Of a stretch of DNA of 39,820 nucleotides, positions 1-9,199 are shown one piece after another. Numbering within the stretch: the stretch's first letter is position 1; each line of letters starts with the position of its first letter. The notes under the pieces are model-generated. The model had not been told where the DNA came from and searched no databases. It saw only the letters and a list, made by a program, of their open reading frames with translations. The position numbers were made by a program, and so were the translations under genes. This DNA is from Oceanobacillus indicireducens (lineage in GTDB: Bacteria; Bacillota; Bacilli; Bacillales; Amphibacillaceae): contig NZ_BMOS01000007.1 of the NCBI RefSeq assembly GCF_014647195.1, positions 1 through 39,820 of the forward strand. Direction: 5' to 3'.

Positions 1-383
1 GCCTATCCTCCTGCTGGAGTCTCGAGGTGTCTGGACTGCTCCTAGGAAAAGTCCAATTTGGAGCACTATTTTTCATTTAAGGAATTAGAACTCTCACCAT
101 AGTTGGGATAGTTTCCGTTAATAATAACGCTCTCTACCAGTTCAGTTGCCCGGCGGACGGTGACTCCTACGGGAAAAGCACGAGTCCGAAGACCCCGCAG
201 GAAGCGAACTTCTTCCGAGGCAGACTAAGAACGCCACGTCCTGTGGCAACGTCTGCATTAGCACTTCCTGTGCGTCGAGGCTTCGGCCGTGCCCGTGGAA
301 AGCATCCGTCCGCCGGGCAACTGAACGGCGATTAGAGCACCAAATTAAATAAACGAGCAAAGACACTTACGCTGAATGAAAGT
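1..383 (-). repeat. Composite inverted-repeat element, copy A (cut by window edge)
   Basis: This non-coding repeat lies downstream of dgkA. Read on the minus strand it matches copies B (24747-25234) and C (34533-34986). It begins at 383 with the terminal sequence CTTTCATTCAGCGTAAGTG and then carries the long palindrome starting GTTCAGTTGCCCGG. Inside that is the small double-hairpin module (loops at 237-243 and 264-270). The copy runs off the window in the second palindrome (CAGTCCAGACACCTCGAG on the minus strand at the far left). The short open frames here are by-products of GC-rich palindromes. In other Bacillaceae cdd or era would follow dgkA, but none is visible. Confidence 0.8.
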
Positions 384-398
384 AATCAGCTGAGTATG

Positions 399-773
399 CT
401 AGAAGATGGATAGGAGTTTTGGGAGAAAAATAATTACTCCGACTAGTACAGAAACAATGGAACTGACAAGGACAGCACCTGCAGCCGTATCTTTAATGAA
501 GCGGGCATCGGGATGAATCTCCGGGCGCAGATAATCAATCATCTTTTCGATCGCCGTATTTAAAAGTTCCGTTAGAAGAACCAGCCCGATTACAATGATA
601 ATGAGTGCCCATTCGAGCTGCGACAGCTCGAATAGTAGCCCAGCAGCAAGAACCAGCACCATGATGCTTACATGAAAGCGAAAGTTCCATTCCGATTTAA
701 ATACGGCCCTGATTCCAGCAAAAGCATGATGAAAGCCGACCTTTCCTTTCTTATCTTTCAATGCCAAACTCAC
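399..773 (-). CDS. dgkA: Undecaprenol / diacylglycerol kinase family protein
   Basis: This is a small integral membrane lipid kinase. In Gram-positive bacteria the family phosphorylates undecaprenol to recycle the cell-wall lipid carrier. The 124 residues contain the family signature E69-L-L-N-T-A-I-E76 and the following RPEIHPDARFIKD segment, with three hydrophobic helices at about 36-50, 55-72 and 97-120. The length matches B. subtilis DgkA (about 123). The GTG start at 773 lies 23 bases inside the 3' end of ybeY, so the two are translationally coupled. It is the last visible gene of the yqfC-to-dgkA operon. The RBS is weak, so the exact start is uncertain. Confidence 0.93.
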   Translation of the reverse strand: MSLALKDKKGKVGFHHAFAGIRAVFKSEWNFRFHVSIMVLVLAAGLLFELSQLEWALIIIVIGLVLLTELLNTAIEKMIDYLRPEIHPDARFIKDTAAGAVLVSSIVSVLVGVIIFLPKLLSIF

Positions 774-1215
774 TCAATATCTCTCTTTGTTTCGCAAACA
801 TTTCCTTTTCATCTGTCTCCGTCATATGATCGTAGCCAAGTAAGTGTAGAAATCCATGGATGGTCAGAAAAGCAATTTCCCGCTCTAGAGTGTGCCCATA
901 CTCATCCGCTTGTTCCTGTGCCCGGTCGACGGAGATAACGATATCGCCAAGTATAATAGGTATATCAACTCCTTGGATATGCATCTCTCCGTCCACACGG
1001 TCCTGCATGGCAAAGGATATGACGTCTGTCGGTGTGTTCTTCTGCCGGTAGTTACGATTCAATTCTTGGATTTCACCATCGCGGACAAAATTAACGGACA
1101 TTTCCGCTTCGTTGGAGACCCCCTCCCGCTTTGCAGCAAATTCCAAAAGACGTTTTAATAGATCCACCTGATCAGCGGGTAATAAATTCGTTTTATCATG
1201 AAAATCGATATGCAT
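751..1215 (-). CDS. ybeY: Endoribonuclease YbeY (16S rRNA 3'-end maturation)
   Basis: This is a single-domain zinc metallo-endoribonuclease acting in 16S rRNA processing and 70S quality control. The zinc site is H120-x3-H124-x5-H130 in the sequence HGFLHLLGYDH. The conserved LNRNYRQKNTPTDVISF block lies at 52-68. The length of 154 residues is normal. The ATG start overlaps the pgpH stop as TAATG, and dgkA overlaps its 3' end. The order phoH-pgpH-ybeY-dgkA is the usual one in Bacillales. Confidence 0.96.
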   Translation of the reverse strand: MHIDFHDKTNLLPADQVDLLKRLLEFAAKREGVSNEAEMSVNFVRDGEIQELNRNYRQKNTPTDVISFAMQDRVDGEMHIQGVDIPIILGDIVISVDRAQEQADEYGHTLEREIAFLTIHGFLHLLGYDHMTETDEKEMFAKQREILSEFGIER

Positions 1216-3383
1216 TATTTTTCCTCCCTATTTGGATACTGGATTCTTGAATGGAAAAAACCTTTTAATGAATCACAAATTGTCCGTTGAATGACTTTTA
1301 ATTCCGTTAATGTTAGTGGACTTTCATCCAATTGGCCATCCGCTATTTTATCACTCATTATTGCTGCAACAATCTCTTCAATTTTCTCTTCGGTCGGCTC
1401 AGATAACGACCGGACAGCAGCTTCTACGGAGTCACAAATGCTGACCACAGCAGCCTCTTTCGATTGCGGTTTGGGACCAGGATAACGGAACTCCTCTTCC
1501 TGCACATCTGGATTCTTCTCTTTCTCTTTATAATAGAAGAACTTGAGCAATGAAGTTCCATGATGTGACTTTGCAATCTCAATAATTTCTTTCGGTAATT
1601 TGTTCTCTTTCAACATCTCTACCCCATCATAAGGGTGGCTAATGATTATTTTTGCACTTTCTTTTGGATCCATCCGGTCATGCGGGTTCTGATTAGATAA
1701 CTGATTTTCAATAAAGAACTGCGGACGGACGGTTTTTCCAATATCATGATAATACGCACCGACTCTTGCTAACAATCCATTTGCACCAATCGCCTCGCAT
1801 GCCGTCTCACTAATGTTCGCAACCATGACAGAATGATGGTAAGTGCCCGGTGCTTCAACTAACAATTTCTTAAGTAAGGGCTGATTCGGGCTTGAGAGCT
1901 GCAGCAATCTCGTGTCTGATAAGATACCCAAACCTGTCTCAAAGAACGGTAAAAGACCGATTGTCAGCACTGCAGCTAAGAATGCGGAAACAAGTCCGTA
2001 TGCTGAGTTTAGGAAAAAGTCAATTAACGTATATTTTTCAAAGGACAAGAATAGAAATAGTAATACAGTCAGGATATTCACTAGTATAATTCCCAGTCCC
2101 GCCTTTAAAATAGCTAAGCGGTCTTTCACTTGCGGGAAGAAAATAATTCCTGCCAGTTGGGAAAAGAAGAAATAAATTCCTGCTTCAATATTTAATGCCC
2201 CTGGAATAAGTCCATTGAATATCACCGTACCTATAATTGCATAAATTCCTGCCATAATGATCGCCAGCCGTTCACTGATGAATAACTTCAATAAAAGGGC
2301 TCCCATGGCAATAGGCATTATATAGAACAGTTGGTTGTTATCCGTCGAAAACAGACTGACAACTTTCATTAATGTAACTACAATGAAACTTATCGTTAAC
2401 AGTGCGGCTAATACGCGCTTATTCATTGTTTCACGTTTGGCCAACTTATTAATCTCGACGACTGAAATACTGCCAAGTATAATTAACAACAGAACTAAGC
2501 CGATGACGGGATAAAAATTACGTTCCCCATCAAGTAAACCGACAAGTTGCAGCTGTTCATATATTTCATTCGTAATCACTTGACCTTCACTAACAATGAT
2601 CTCCCCGGCTTTTATCATTTCCGGATCGACATTGCTGGCAGCAATTTTTCGTGCTTCATTCGTCGCTTCCAAATCGAAAAATGAGTTTTCTGTTACGATA
2701 AAGTTTGCAAACTCGATAAGCGCATCTTTAAGAACAGGATCGAGTTCTGAATACTTTATTTCATCCTCGACAATGACTCTAGCCGATTGCAAATTCTCTG
2801 TTCGGACTCCCTCTTCCATTACCTCTTTTACACTAGTGATAAAAAGCTTTTTAGCCTTTTCGATTTCCTCCCGCGGTTGATTAATCAATGCACGAAAGGA
2901 ATCGGCACTCGCCTCTAGTACAATTTCTTCGGAGAGGACTTGTCTTAATCGGTCAATTTTCTCCTCCGTCGATAGTTCGGCAGCTTCCTCTTCGCTCTCT
3001 CCTTCTTTCACCTGTTTATCTTTGTCCTTGGTCTTATCCGATTCATCGTTTAGAGAAAGAACTGCATCGAATATCTCCTCACTATAACCGATCCTTTCGT
3101 TATTGACCTGTTCGGATATCGAATACCTGTCACCGATTTGCTGGACCGCTTCCCTCGTCTTTCTCTCTGTTTCCACTTCATTTTCAATCGTTACCGGTGA
3201 ACGGATCGTCGTATTCGCTGTAGCAAATCGTTGTAAGTCATACGTTTCCGTGTAGACATTATTTAAGGAAATGAAAAAGAAGAAAATACTTTGTATGAAC
3301 ACAGCAACGACAATTAAAAATAAGCTTGTTCTATTTCCCAGCCATTTCTCTACTTTTTGGAATAAATTCTTTTTCTTTTTCAC
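1215..3383 (-). CDS. pgpH: c-di-AMP phosphodiesterase PgpH (7TM-HD hydrolase, YqfF)
   Basis: This membrane phosphohydrolase degrades the second messenger c-di-AMP. A first membrane helix at about 19-40 is followed by an extracytoplasmic region to about 290, including an acidic stretch near 110-140. A block of seven helices spans about 292-480. The cytoplasmic HD domain carries H516/H517, the H546-D547 pair in YYHDIGK, H583 and H607/H608 in SHHGT, and D651. The 722 residues match the family. The start is GTG with an AGGGGGT ribosome site, and a hairpin separates it from phoH upstream. Its stop overlaps the ybeY start. Confidence 0.95.
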   Translation of the reverse strand: MKKKKNLFQKVEKWLGNRTSLFLIVVAVFIQSIFFFFISLNNVYTETYDLQRFATANTTIRSPVTIENEVETERKTREAVQQIGDRYSISEQVNNERIGYSEEIFDAVLSLNDESDKTKDKDKQVKEGESEEEAAELSTEEKIDRLRQVLSEEIVLEASADSFRALINQPREEIEKAKKLFITSVKEVMEEGVRTENLQSARVIVEDEIKYSELDPVLKDALIEFANFIVTENSFFDLEATNEARKIAASNVDPEMIKAGEIIVSEGQVITNEIYEQLQLVGLLDGERNFYPVIGLVLLLIILGSISVVEINKLAKRETMNKRVLAALLTISFIVVTLMKVVSLFSTDNNQLFYIMPIAMGALLLKLFISERLAIIMAGIYAIIGTVIFNGLIPGALNIEAGIYFFFSQLAGIIFFPQVKDRLAILKAGLGIILVNILTVLLFLFLSFEKYTLIDFFLNSAYGLVSAFLAAVLTIGLLPFFETGLGILSDTRLLQLSSPNQPLLKKLLVEAPGTYHHSVMVANISETACEAIGANGLLARVGAYYHDIGKTVRPQFFIENQLSNQNPHDRMDPKESAKIIISHPYDGVEMLKENKLPKEIIEIAKSHHGTSLLKFFYYKEKEKNPDVQEEEFRYPGPKPQSKEAAVVSICDSVEAAVRSLSEPTEEKIEEIVAAIMSDKIADGQLDESPLTLTELKVIQRTICDSLKGFFHSRIQYPNREEK

Positions 3384-3402
3384 TTTCCACTTACCCCCTA
3401 AG

Positions 3403-3431
3403 TGAAAATAAGACCTACAGAGCAGGTCTTA
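3403..3431 (-). terminator. Hairpin after phoH
   Basis: On the minus strand TAAGACCT pairs with AGGTCTTA across a 7-base loop and is followed by TTATTTTC. It overlaps the phoH stop codon. The U-run is short, so it may act as an attenuator before pgpH and not as a full stop. Confidence 0.5.
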
Positions 3432-4397
3432 CTGATTCGTATCATTATTTTCATATGCATGAATAATCCGCTGAACGAGCGGATGACGAACAACATCGGA
3501 CCCTTTCAAGTACACAAAAGAAATACCCTCTACATTCTGGAGGATTTGTTCCGCAATCCGAAGACCGGAGTGCACTCCTTTTGGTAAATCAATCTGCGTG
3601 ATGTCACCAGTAATCACCATTTTTGACCCGAAGCCTAGTCGGGTTAAAAACATCTTCATTTGAGCTGGTGTTGTATTCTGGGCTTCATCTAAAATAACGA
3701 AAGCGTCATCCAATGTTCTTCCACGCATATAAGCGAGCGGGGCAATTTCAATAACTTCCCTCTCAATTAACCTTGCCGTATGTTCAACTCCTAAAACATC
3801 GTGCAACGCATCATAAAGCGGACGTAAATACGGGTCAACTTTCTCTTTTAAGTCACCTGGTAAGAAACCAAGGCTTTCACCTGCCTCAACAGCAGGCCTT
3901 GTTAAAATAATCTTCTTCACAAGACCTTTCTTCAACGCATCGACAGCCATCACAACGGCTAAATACGTTTTACCCGTTCCAGCAGGACCAAAGCCAAATA
4001 CTAAGTCTGTTGCCCGTATTCGGTCCACATATACTTTTTGGCCTAATGTCTTTACACGAATGGACTTTCCTTTCATATTCTTCGTAATTTCATCTTCAAA
4101 TAATGCTTCAAATTGATTGATCGTTCCTTTTCTAGCCATCTCTACCGCATAGGCGATATCTCTTTCCGAAAACGATATGCCTCTTTGAATTAAAGAAAGT
4201 AAAGAGAACAGCACTTGTTTCAGTACTTCAACCGCTTCCACACTGCCTGAAGCTTGTACTTTCTCTCCGCGTGAAACAATACGGATATCCAAAAGGGATT
4301 CCAAATGTTTTAAATGCTTATCATTGTTTCCGAATAAAGCTAGCGCTTCGGTTGGATCTTGTAATTGTAAATCAATATCAGTTAAATTTCCTGCCAT
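3429..4397 (-). CDS. phoH: PhoH-family ATPase
   Basis: This is a cytoplasmic P-loop ATPase of the PhoH/YbeZ family, usually coupled genetically to ybeY and thought to work in RNA metabolism. The N-terminal 100 residues resemble a KH-like RNA-binding part. Walker A is GPAGTGKT at 137-144 and Walker B is VILDEAQN at about 234-241. The length of 322 residues is normal (B. subtilis 319). It starts 2 bases after the yqfD stop, so it is co-transcribed with the sporulation genes yqfC and yqfD, as in B. subtilis. Confidence 0.95.
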   Translation of the reverse strand: MAGNLTDIDLQLQDPTEALALFGNNDKHLKHLESLLDIRIVSRGEKVQASGSVEAVEVLKQVLFSLLSLIQRGISFSERDIAYAVEMARKGTINQFEALFEDEITKNMKGKSIRVKTLGQKVYVDRIRATDLVFGFGPAGTGKTYLAVVMAVDALKKGLVKKIILTRPAVEAGESLGFLPGDLKEKVDPYLRPLYDALHDVLGVEHTARLIEREVIEIAPLAYMRGRTLDDAFVILDEAQNTTPAQMKMFLTRLGFGSKMVITGDITQIDLPKGVHSGLRIAEQILQNVEGISFVYLKGSDVVRHPLVQRIIHAYENNDTNQ

Positions 4398-4399
4398 AC

Positions 4400-5617
4400 T
4401 TAATCTCCTTGGTTTATCGGTTGTTCAACAGCTATATTTTCTTCTACCGTGATGTACAAGCTTAGTTTTACTTTACCATGACGGATGGTTTCATGCAAAA
4501 CTTTTTCCGTGATAATTTCAGCATCTTTCCCAAGCCTTCTTTGCAAATCATTTTTAGCTTGGCGAATACCGGTCTGTATTGCTTCTTCTCGCGTTCTCTC
4601 ACTGTACCAAGGAGTACTCTCGAGCCTCTTTTCAGCTGTAAAGTAGATCGGAGGACGCCATCCAAAAATATCTAATTGATATTCATCTGTTTCTATCAAC
4701 TCATGTTCAAAATGTTCAAAACGAGTGAGTGGCCAAATCGGAATAGATAATGAACCGAATTTAATTCGGTATTTTTCATTCGTATTGCCAGTTAATTCAA
4801 CATGCTCTGCTGTTAAAGGGACGTTCACTTCCGCTTTATACCAAGTTGTTGCGATAATCTCACCATCTGCAGCAACCAATTCGAATTCCTGCTTATCTTC
4901 TTCCTCGTCAATGATATTCAGCTTTTCAATTGCTCCAGAAACAAGTACATCCCCCTTCTCGACCACATCATTGACCGTTACTTCAGGCATTCCTTTTTTC
5001 ACATACATATATTGGATAACACCGCTCTTACCAGCAACTAAATGCCTTGGACCTGCTGGCTCTTCCTTTTCGATGATGAGTTTTTCCACCCCTTCAAGAT
5101 AAAAACTTGTCCCTTTTTTGTCCACACCAATCCAAAGCAATTCCGGCACATCTTCGAGCAATAATTGTTGGATTTGATTAGGGGATTCGATTGAGAAAGT
5201 AAACGCTCCTGGATAAACACCATAACTAGTTAATTGTTCCTTGATTTTATTTTCCAATTCTTCCGGAACTCCTGTTACCGTTACTTGCCATACCATATTG
5301 GAGAGGATAAAGAATAATAATAAACTAAGCAGAAGACCGATTAACAAAGGTTTTTTTCTGCCGACTCTTTTCTTAAAAAAAGGTAATCCATGTTTATTCA
5401 AAAAATGGATTTTAAATTTGCTTCCACGCCGAAGTTTGCGGATTTCCTTCACATCTTTAAGCAACACGCTTGCTGTACATTGGTTAACATGAACTTTTTT
5501 TATTTCCCAAAGCATAATTCCATTCCGCGCGCATTGTTGCAAGAATTGCTCCGGGTGGTCACCTGTGACTTGAATCTCTACAACTCCTGATAGATAGGAT
5601 CCTTTTACAGATTTCAT
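4400..5617 (-). CDS. yqfD: Sporulation protein YqfD
   Basis: This is a single-pass membrane protein of the YqfD family, expressed in the mother cell under sigma-E in B. subtilis; its biochemical role is not established. The 405 residues show a short cytoplasmic N-terminus, one strong membrane helix at about 90-110 after the basic stretch KKRVGRKK, and a large extracytoplasmic domain. It is related to the SpoIIIA-region and YqfC proteins by context. It lies 11 bases after yqfC and 2 bases before phoH. Confidence 0.93.
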   Translation of the reverse strand: MKSVKGSYLSGVVEIQVTGDHPEQFLQQCARNGIMLWEIKKVHVNQCTASVLLKDVKEIRKLRRGSKFKIHFLNKHGLPFFKKRVGRKKPLLIGLLLSLLLFFILSNMVWQVTVTGVPEELENKIKEQLTSYGVYPGAFTFSIESPNQIQQLLLEDVPELLWIGVDKKGTSFYLEGVEKLIIEKEEPAGPRHLVAGKSGVIQYMYVKKGMPEVTVNDVVEKGDVLVSGAIEKLNIIDEEEDKQEFELVAADGEIIATTWYKAEVNVPLTAEHVELTGNTNEKYRIKFGSLSIPIWPLTRFEHFEHELIETDEYQLDIFGWRPPIYFTAEKRLESTPWYSERTREEAIQTGIRQAKNDLQRRLGKDAEIITEKVLHETIRHGKVKLSLYITVEENIAVEQPINQGD

Positions 5618-5628
5618 ATGTCCTCCTT

Positions 5629-5916
5629 TTACAATGAACTAGGTATATATTTTATTTCCTCAATTTCTCCTTCTAGCAAAATTTCTTCTGGGAGCATTTG
5701 TTTCAAGACAAAGGAAGTACCGAGTATTTGTACATATCCATTCGTCGTTTTTAATTTCAATTCTGTCTCGGAATATGTCTCTAGTCCTTTATGATTCTCA
5801 ATATACAGGTGGAAGTTGCCGATTATCGTAAGCCGCGGCAACTCCAGCAAAATATCGGAAGGAAGTGCTAAATAGTTAACCATTAAGTTGCGGAACTTCA
5901 GATGCCATTTTTTCAC
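5629..5916 (-). CDS. yqfC: Sporulation protein YqfC (YabP/YqfC family)
   Basis: This 95-residue protein of the YabP/YqfC family is associated with the sporulating mother cell. The sequence includes the typical DILLELPRLTIIGN core and a C-terminal beta-rich segment ending IKYIPSSL. The start is GTG with a strong AGAGGGGGA ribosome site 7-8 bases upstream. A sigma-E-like -10 (CATACATA, minus strand, about 5939-5946) sits just upstream, but no convincing -35 is seen. It heads the yqfC-yqfD-phoH-pgpH-ybeY-dgkA group, which follows the terminator at 5981-6031. Confidence 0.92.
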   Translation of the reverse strand: MKKWHLKFRNLMVNYLALPSDILLELPRLTIIGNFHLYIENHKGLETYSETELKLKTTNGYVQILGTSFVLKQMLPEEILLEGEIEEIKYIPSSL

Positions 5917-5980
5917 GGATACATCCCCCTCTTCTCTATATGTATGAACGACTAAAATGATTAAGACCTTGATAAAAACA

Positions 5981-6031
5981 AAAAACCATTAGCTTTGCAC
6001 CGAGTAAATCGATGTGCTAATGGCTTTTTTT
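5981..6031. terminator. Symmetrical terminator between the floA operon and yqfC
   Basis: CCATTAGC (5986-5993) pairs with GCTAATGG (6016-6023), flanked by A-runs on the left and T-runs on the right. It can therefore end transcription in either direction. It closes the yqeZ-floA-6031 transcript on the minus strand. Confidence 0.75.
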
Positions 6032-6597
6032 TATCTTTTATAACGTTCGGATGTGACACTCTGGTAAGGTTTCATGGAACGAGGTCTACCTAATACTTCG
6101 GCCATAATAATTCCGTTGATCAAACCTTTCTTCTTCAAGCTCCGGCGGATATCTTTCTTTAATACTTTCTGCTCCTCCGATAAGCTTTTCAATACTTCCA
6201 TTTGTTGACGGCTGATGAAGTCATCTATATTCCCATCCGTGATGTTTATATCTGCGGCTCCCCTATACCTTTCCTGTAATCGTTCCATTTGAGCCTGCTG
6301 TTCTTCTTCCATCCTCTTTGGTGTAGCGAGGGTTACCGTTGCTTCTTTCGGTTTTGGCTCTATTTTAGTCGTCACAACCTCTTTAGGGCGCTCTCGTACG
6401 GTTTCTTTCCGAGTTGACGCGGGAGCTGGTCTTGGTTGCCCTTGCTGTCTAGTCTGTGGCTGCTGTGGCCGATTTGGGCGCTGTTGTTGCTGTTTTTTCT
6501 GTTGTTCTTTATTGCTTGAAAGCATTCCGATAATTCCTGAGATGATCAAAATAACCAGGAACATATTTTCAAAGATAAATTCGAAAATCTCGCCCAT
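6031..6597 (-). CDS. Gln/Pro-rich single-pass membrane protein, unknown function
   Basis: I do not recognise a named family. The 188 residues have an N-terminal membrane helix at about 10-27 and then a low-complexity Gln/Pro/Arg-rich linker at about 31-70. A charged helical segment and a conserved-looking C-terminus (GIIMAEVLGRPRSMKPY) follow. It sits 33 bases after floA and before a terminator, so it is the last gene of the sigma-W-type yqeZ-floA operon. B. subtilis has the small yqfB in that slot, but homology is not evident. A scaffold or partner role at FloA membrane domains is inference from position and the single helix only. Confidence 0.8.
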   Translation of the reverse strand: MGEIFEFIFENMFLVILIISGIIGMLSSNKEQQKKQQQQRPNRPQQPQTRQQGQPRPAPASTRKETVRERPKEVVTTKIEPKPKEATVTLATPKRMEEEQQAQMERLQERYRGAADINITDGNIDDFISRQQMEVLKSLSEEQKVLKKDIRRSLKKKGLINGIIMAEVLGRPRSMKPYQSVTSERYKR

Positions 6598-6630
6598 TAC
6601 TTCCCTCCTTTACAGGAAACAAAGAAGTGA

Positions 6631-7614
6631 TTAATTGTTATCATCATTGTCTTCCGTTAGTTTACCGATTGTATCGCGCATTTCCGTGTCCGCCCCAATA
6701 TTGCGGTAATTCATATAATCCATGACACCCATATTGCCTGAACGTAGTGCTTCTGCAAGGGCACGCGGAACATCTGCTTCAGCTTCCACAACCTTCGCGC
6801 GCATCTCTTGAGTTCTTGCAACCATCTCTTGTTCTAGAGCAACAGCCATGGCTCGGCGCTCTTCCGCTTTCGCTTGAGCAATTTTCTTATCTGCTTCCGC
6901 CTGGTCGGTCTGTAGTGTCGCACCAATGTTCTTACCGATATCAACATCGGCAATATCAATTGAAAGTATTTCAAAAGCTGTTCCTGCATCTAACCCCTTA
7001 GCAAGTACAGTGTGGGAGATAGAATCAGGATTTTCCAGTACTTGTTCATGTGTATTAGAACTACCAATTGTACTAATAACCCCTTCACCAACACGGGCAA
7101 TTACTGTTTCTTCTCCTGCACCACCGACTAGACGGTCAATGTTCGCTCTTACAGTAATTCGTGCCAAAGCTTTTACTTCAATTCCGTTCATGGCAATACC
7201 TGCTATAAACGGGGTTTCAATCACCTTTGGGTTAACACTCATTTGTACCGCTTCTAAAACATCACGGCCAGCAAGGTCAATCGCTGCTCCTCTTTCAAAA
7301 GGAAGTTCAATATTCGCACGGTGTGATGCGATAAGCGCATTTACAACACGATCAACATTACCGCCAGCAAGATAGTGACTCTCCAGCTGATTGATTGATA
7401 CATTAAGTCCTGCCTTATGTGCTTTTATAAGTGGATTAATCACCCGGCTCGGCACAACCCGACGTAAACGCATCCCGATTAGTGTGAAGATGCTCACCTT
7501 AACACCTGCTGCGAGTGCACTGATCCACAGTGTGACTGGAATGAACGTGAATAGGATTGCAAGTGCAATAATAATCACGGCAATAATAATAAGTGGTAAA
7601 ACATCAAAACCCAT
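6631..7614 (-). CDS. floA: Flotillin-like protein FloA (YqfA)
   Basis: This membrane-microdomain scaffold protein controls membrane fluidity. The 327 residues begin with a hydrophobic hairpin at about 5-45, followed by the SPFH/PHB-like domain and an Ala/Glu-rich coiled coil at about 230-290 ([18 protein letters not shown]). This is the family layout at normal length. The ribosome site AGGAGGAG precedes the ATG. It is directly downstream of yqeZ, the NfeD-type partner, in the operon started by the sigma-W-like promoter at 9005-9031. Confidence 0.97.
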   Translation of the reverse strand: MGFDVLPLIIIAVIIIALAILFTFIPVTLWISALAAGVKVSIFTLIGMRLRRVVPSRVINPLIKAHKAGLNVSINQLESHYLAGGNVDRVVNALIASHRANIELPFERGAAIDLAGRDVLEAVQMSVNPKVIETPFIAGIAMNGIEVKALARITVRANIDRLVGGAGEETVIARVGEGVISTIGSSNTHEQVLENPDSISHTVLAKGLDAGTAFEILSIDIADVDIGKNIGATLQTDQAEADKKIAQAKAEERRAMAVALEQEMVARTQEMRAKVVEAEADVPRALAEALRSGNMGVMDYMNYRNIGADTEMRDTIGKLTEDNDDNN

Positions 7615-7641
7615 AAAAACTCCTCCTAAAACAATAATTTT

Positions 7642-8973
7642 TTATTCTACTATCTCTCGAACCACAATTCGCATTCCTTCTACTTTCGTTATTTTAATCT
7701 TTTTCCCTTTATCGATAAAGCTGCCTTCTGACACAATATCGAGATATTCATCACCGAATGAGCCGGTTCCAGATGGACGTAAAGGCGTGAGCGCCACCCC
7801 CTCCATACCGATCAACTCGAGACGGTTTACACTTGATACATACCCAAGTTCCGTTGTTGTCTGGTCTTTTAATATGATATGGCGGAACAAGCCTTTATCC
7901 GCCCCAATTCTTCGGTATAGGAATATCGCAGCAATAACCGCAATAATAAACGAAATACTAATACTAAGTGCCATATGACCGAGATCATAACCTGACATGA
8001 ATAAGGAGCCTAATACTGCACCGATTCCCAACAGACCGGCAATACCACCTGGTAAAAAGAATTCCAAAACGATGAGAATGATTCCGACAACTAATAGTAT
8101 AATGGCTTCCATTCCAGCTAGTCCAGCTACAATATGCCCATAGAAAAATAGGATAAGTGCGATAATTCCCATTGTTCCAGGTATACCGAATCCAGGAGAA
8201 TACAGCTCAAGAACGAGTCCAAGACTTGCGATTGAAAGCAAGATCGGAATGACAGTCGGGTGAGTTAAAAATCTTGCTACTTCTTCCGCAAGCGTCGTTT
8301 CTGTTTCAACGATTGTCGCATTTGTCAAATCAAGCTCTGCCAATAACTCTGTACGATGATTGACAATTCCTTCCGCATAGCCTACTTCCACCGCTTCATT
8401 TGGACCAAGTGTAAGGTACTTACCTTCAGGCGCCCCGTATTCAGGCAAATCAATGGATGGGTCTGCCATTGCAGCAGCATATAACGGATCTCTCCCCTTT
8501 GATTCAGCAGCACTTCTCATGGCTGCTAACCAAGCGGATTGCGCCTTTTCATCGGCAGCATTTCCATCCCCGGTAATTACCCCACTCGCCCCCATCGTTG
8601 CATGTGGCCTGAAATAAATAGTATCGGTGTTAAGGGCAATATAGGAGCCTGCTGAAAGTGCTTCGTTTACAATAAATGAAGTGTTCGGGATTTCCAGACC
8701 TTGTAATAGTTCTGCAATTTGTCCGGCAGAATCCACTCTCCCTCCAGGTGTGTTGATTTCAAATATGATATGGTCGGCATTTGACTCAATCGCTTCATTA
8801 GTCGTTCGTTTTAAAAACGCTTCAAGTCCTCGTTCCACCTCGCGTTCAATTGGAATAACATAGACAAGCTTTCCAGTTCCTTCCCCGTGAGCCTTGTTCG
8901 TAAAAGTTGGTAGAAAAATGAAGATTACAAGTAATGTTAATAATATGTAGTGCAGGATCTTTTTGGCAGGCAA
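7642..8973 (-). CDS. yqeZ: NfeD-family membrane serine protease (YqeZ)
   Basis: This long-form NfeD protein partners with flotillins. After a signal-anchor (about 6-22) comes a ClpP-like protease domain with INTPGGRVDSA and a nucleophile serine in ALSAG (about residue 107), followed by MGASGVI. Four membrane helices lie at about 230-345, and a C-terminal OB-fold NfeD domain runs to the end. I chose the TTG at 8973 because AAGGGGGTG lies 8 bases upstream; the GTG at 8982 overlaps that site and would leave no spacing. Length is 443 residues. It is the first gene after the sigma-W-type promoter. Confidence 0.94.
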   Translation of the reverse strand: MPAKKILHYILLTLLVIFIFLPTFTNKAHGEGTGKLVYVIPIEREVERGLEAFLKRTTNEAIESNADHIIFEINTPGGRVDSAGQIAELLQGLEIPNTSFIVNEALSAGSYIALNTDTIYFRPHATMGASGVITGDGNAADEKAQSAWLAAMRSAAESKGRDPLYAAAMADPSIDLPEYGAPEGKYLTLGPNEAVEVGYAEGIVNHRTELLAELDLTNATIVETETTLAEEVARFLTHPTVIPILLSIASLGLVLELYSPGFGIPGTMGIIALILFFYGHIVAGLAGMEAIILLVVGIILIVLEFFLPGGIAGLLGIGAVLGSLFMSGYDLGHMALSISISFIIAVIAAIFLYRRIGADKGLFRHIILKDQTTTELGYVSSVNRLELIGMEGVALTPLRPSGTGSFGDEYLDIVSEGSFIDKGKKIKITKVEGMRIVVREIVE

Positions 8974-9004
8974 TTTAAACACCCCCTTCGTTGGTATCTT
9001 ACTA

Positions 9005-9031
9005 TACGGATAAAAACAATCATACGTTTCA
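9005..9031 (-). promoter_or_regulatory. Sigma-W-type promoter of yqeZ-floA
   Basis: On the minus strand TGAAAC (9026-9031) is followed after 17 bases by CGTA (9005-9008), which fits the TGAAAC-N16/17-CGTA consensus of sigma-W. In B. subtilis the homologous operon is a known sigma-W target responding to cell-envelope stress. The promoter lies about 32 bases before the yqeZ start. Confidence 0.8.
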
Positions 9032-9114
9032 CTTTTTCATTTTTTTTTGCAGAAGATACCGTTTCCTACTAAAATACTACCACATATCCTTCAGTTATGA
9101 AAATTTGTATAGAA

Positions 9115-9156
9115 CTAAAAAATGATCCCGATATCACCAAGATGATGATCGGGACC
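9115..9156 (-). terminator. Terminator after yqeY
   Basis: On the minus strand TCCCGATCATCA pairs with TGATATCGGGA and is followed by ATTTTTTAG. It separates the rpsU-yqeY transcript from the yqeZ-floA operon. Confidence 0.8.
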
Positions 9157-9199
9157 ATTTTAAGGGTATAAAAGACTGGTTAGCATGCTAACTCGTCTT

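Noticed and set aside
142-366. Open reading frame of 74 codons inside repeat copy A
   Set aside because: It lies wholly in a palindromic intergenic repeat present in several copies, has no ribosome site, and its product has no domain features.
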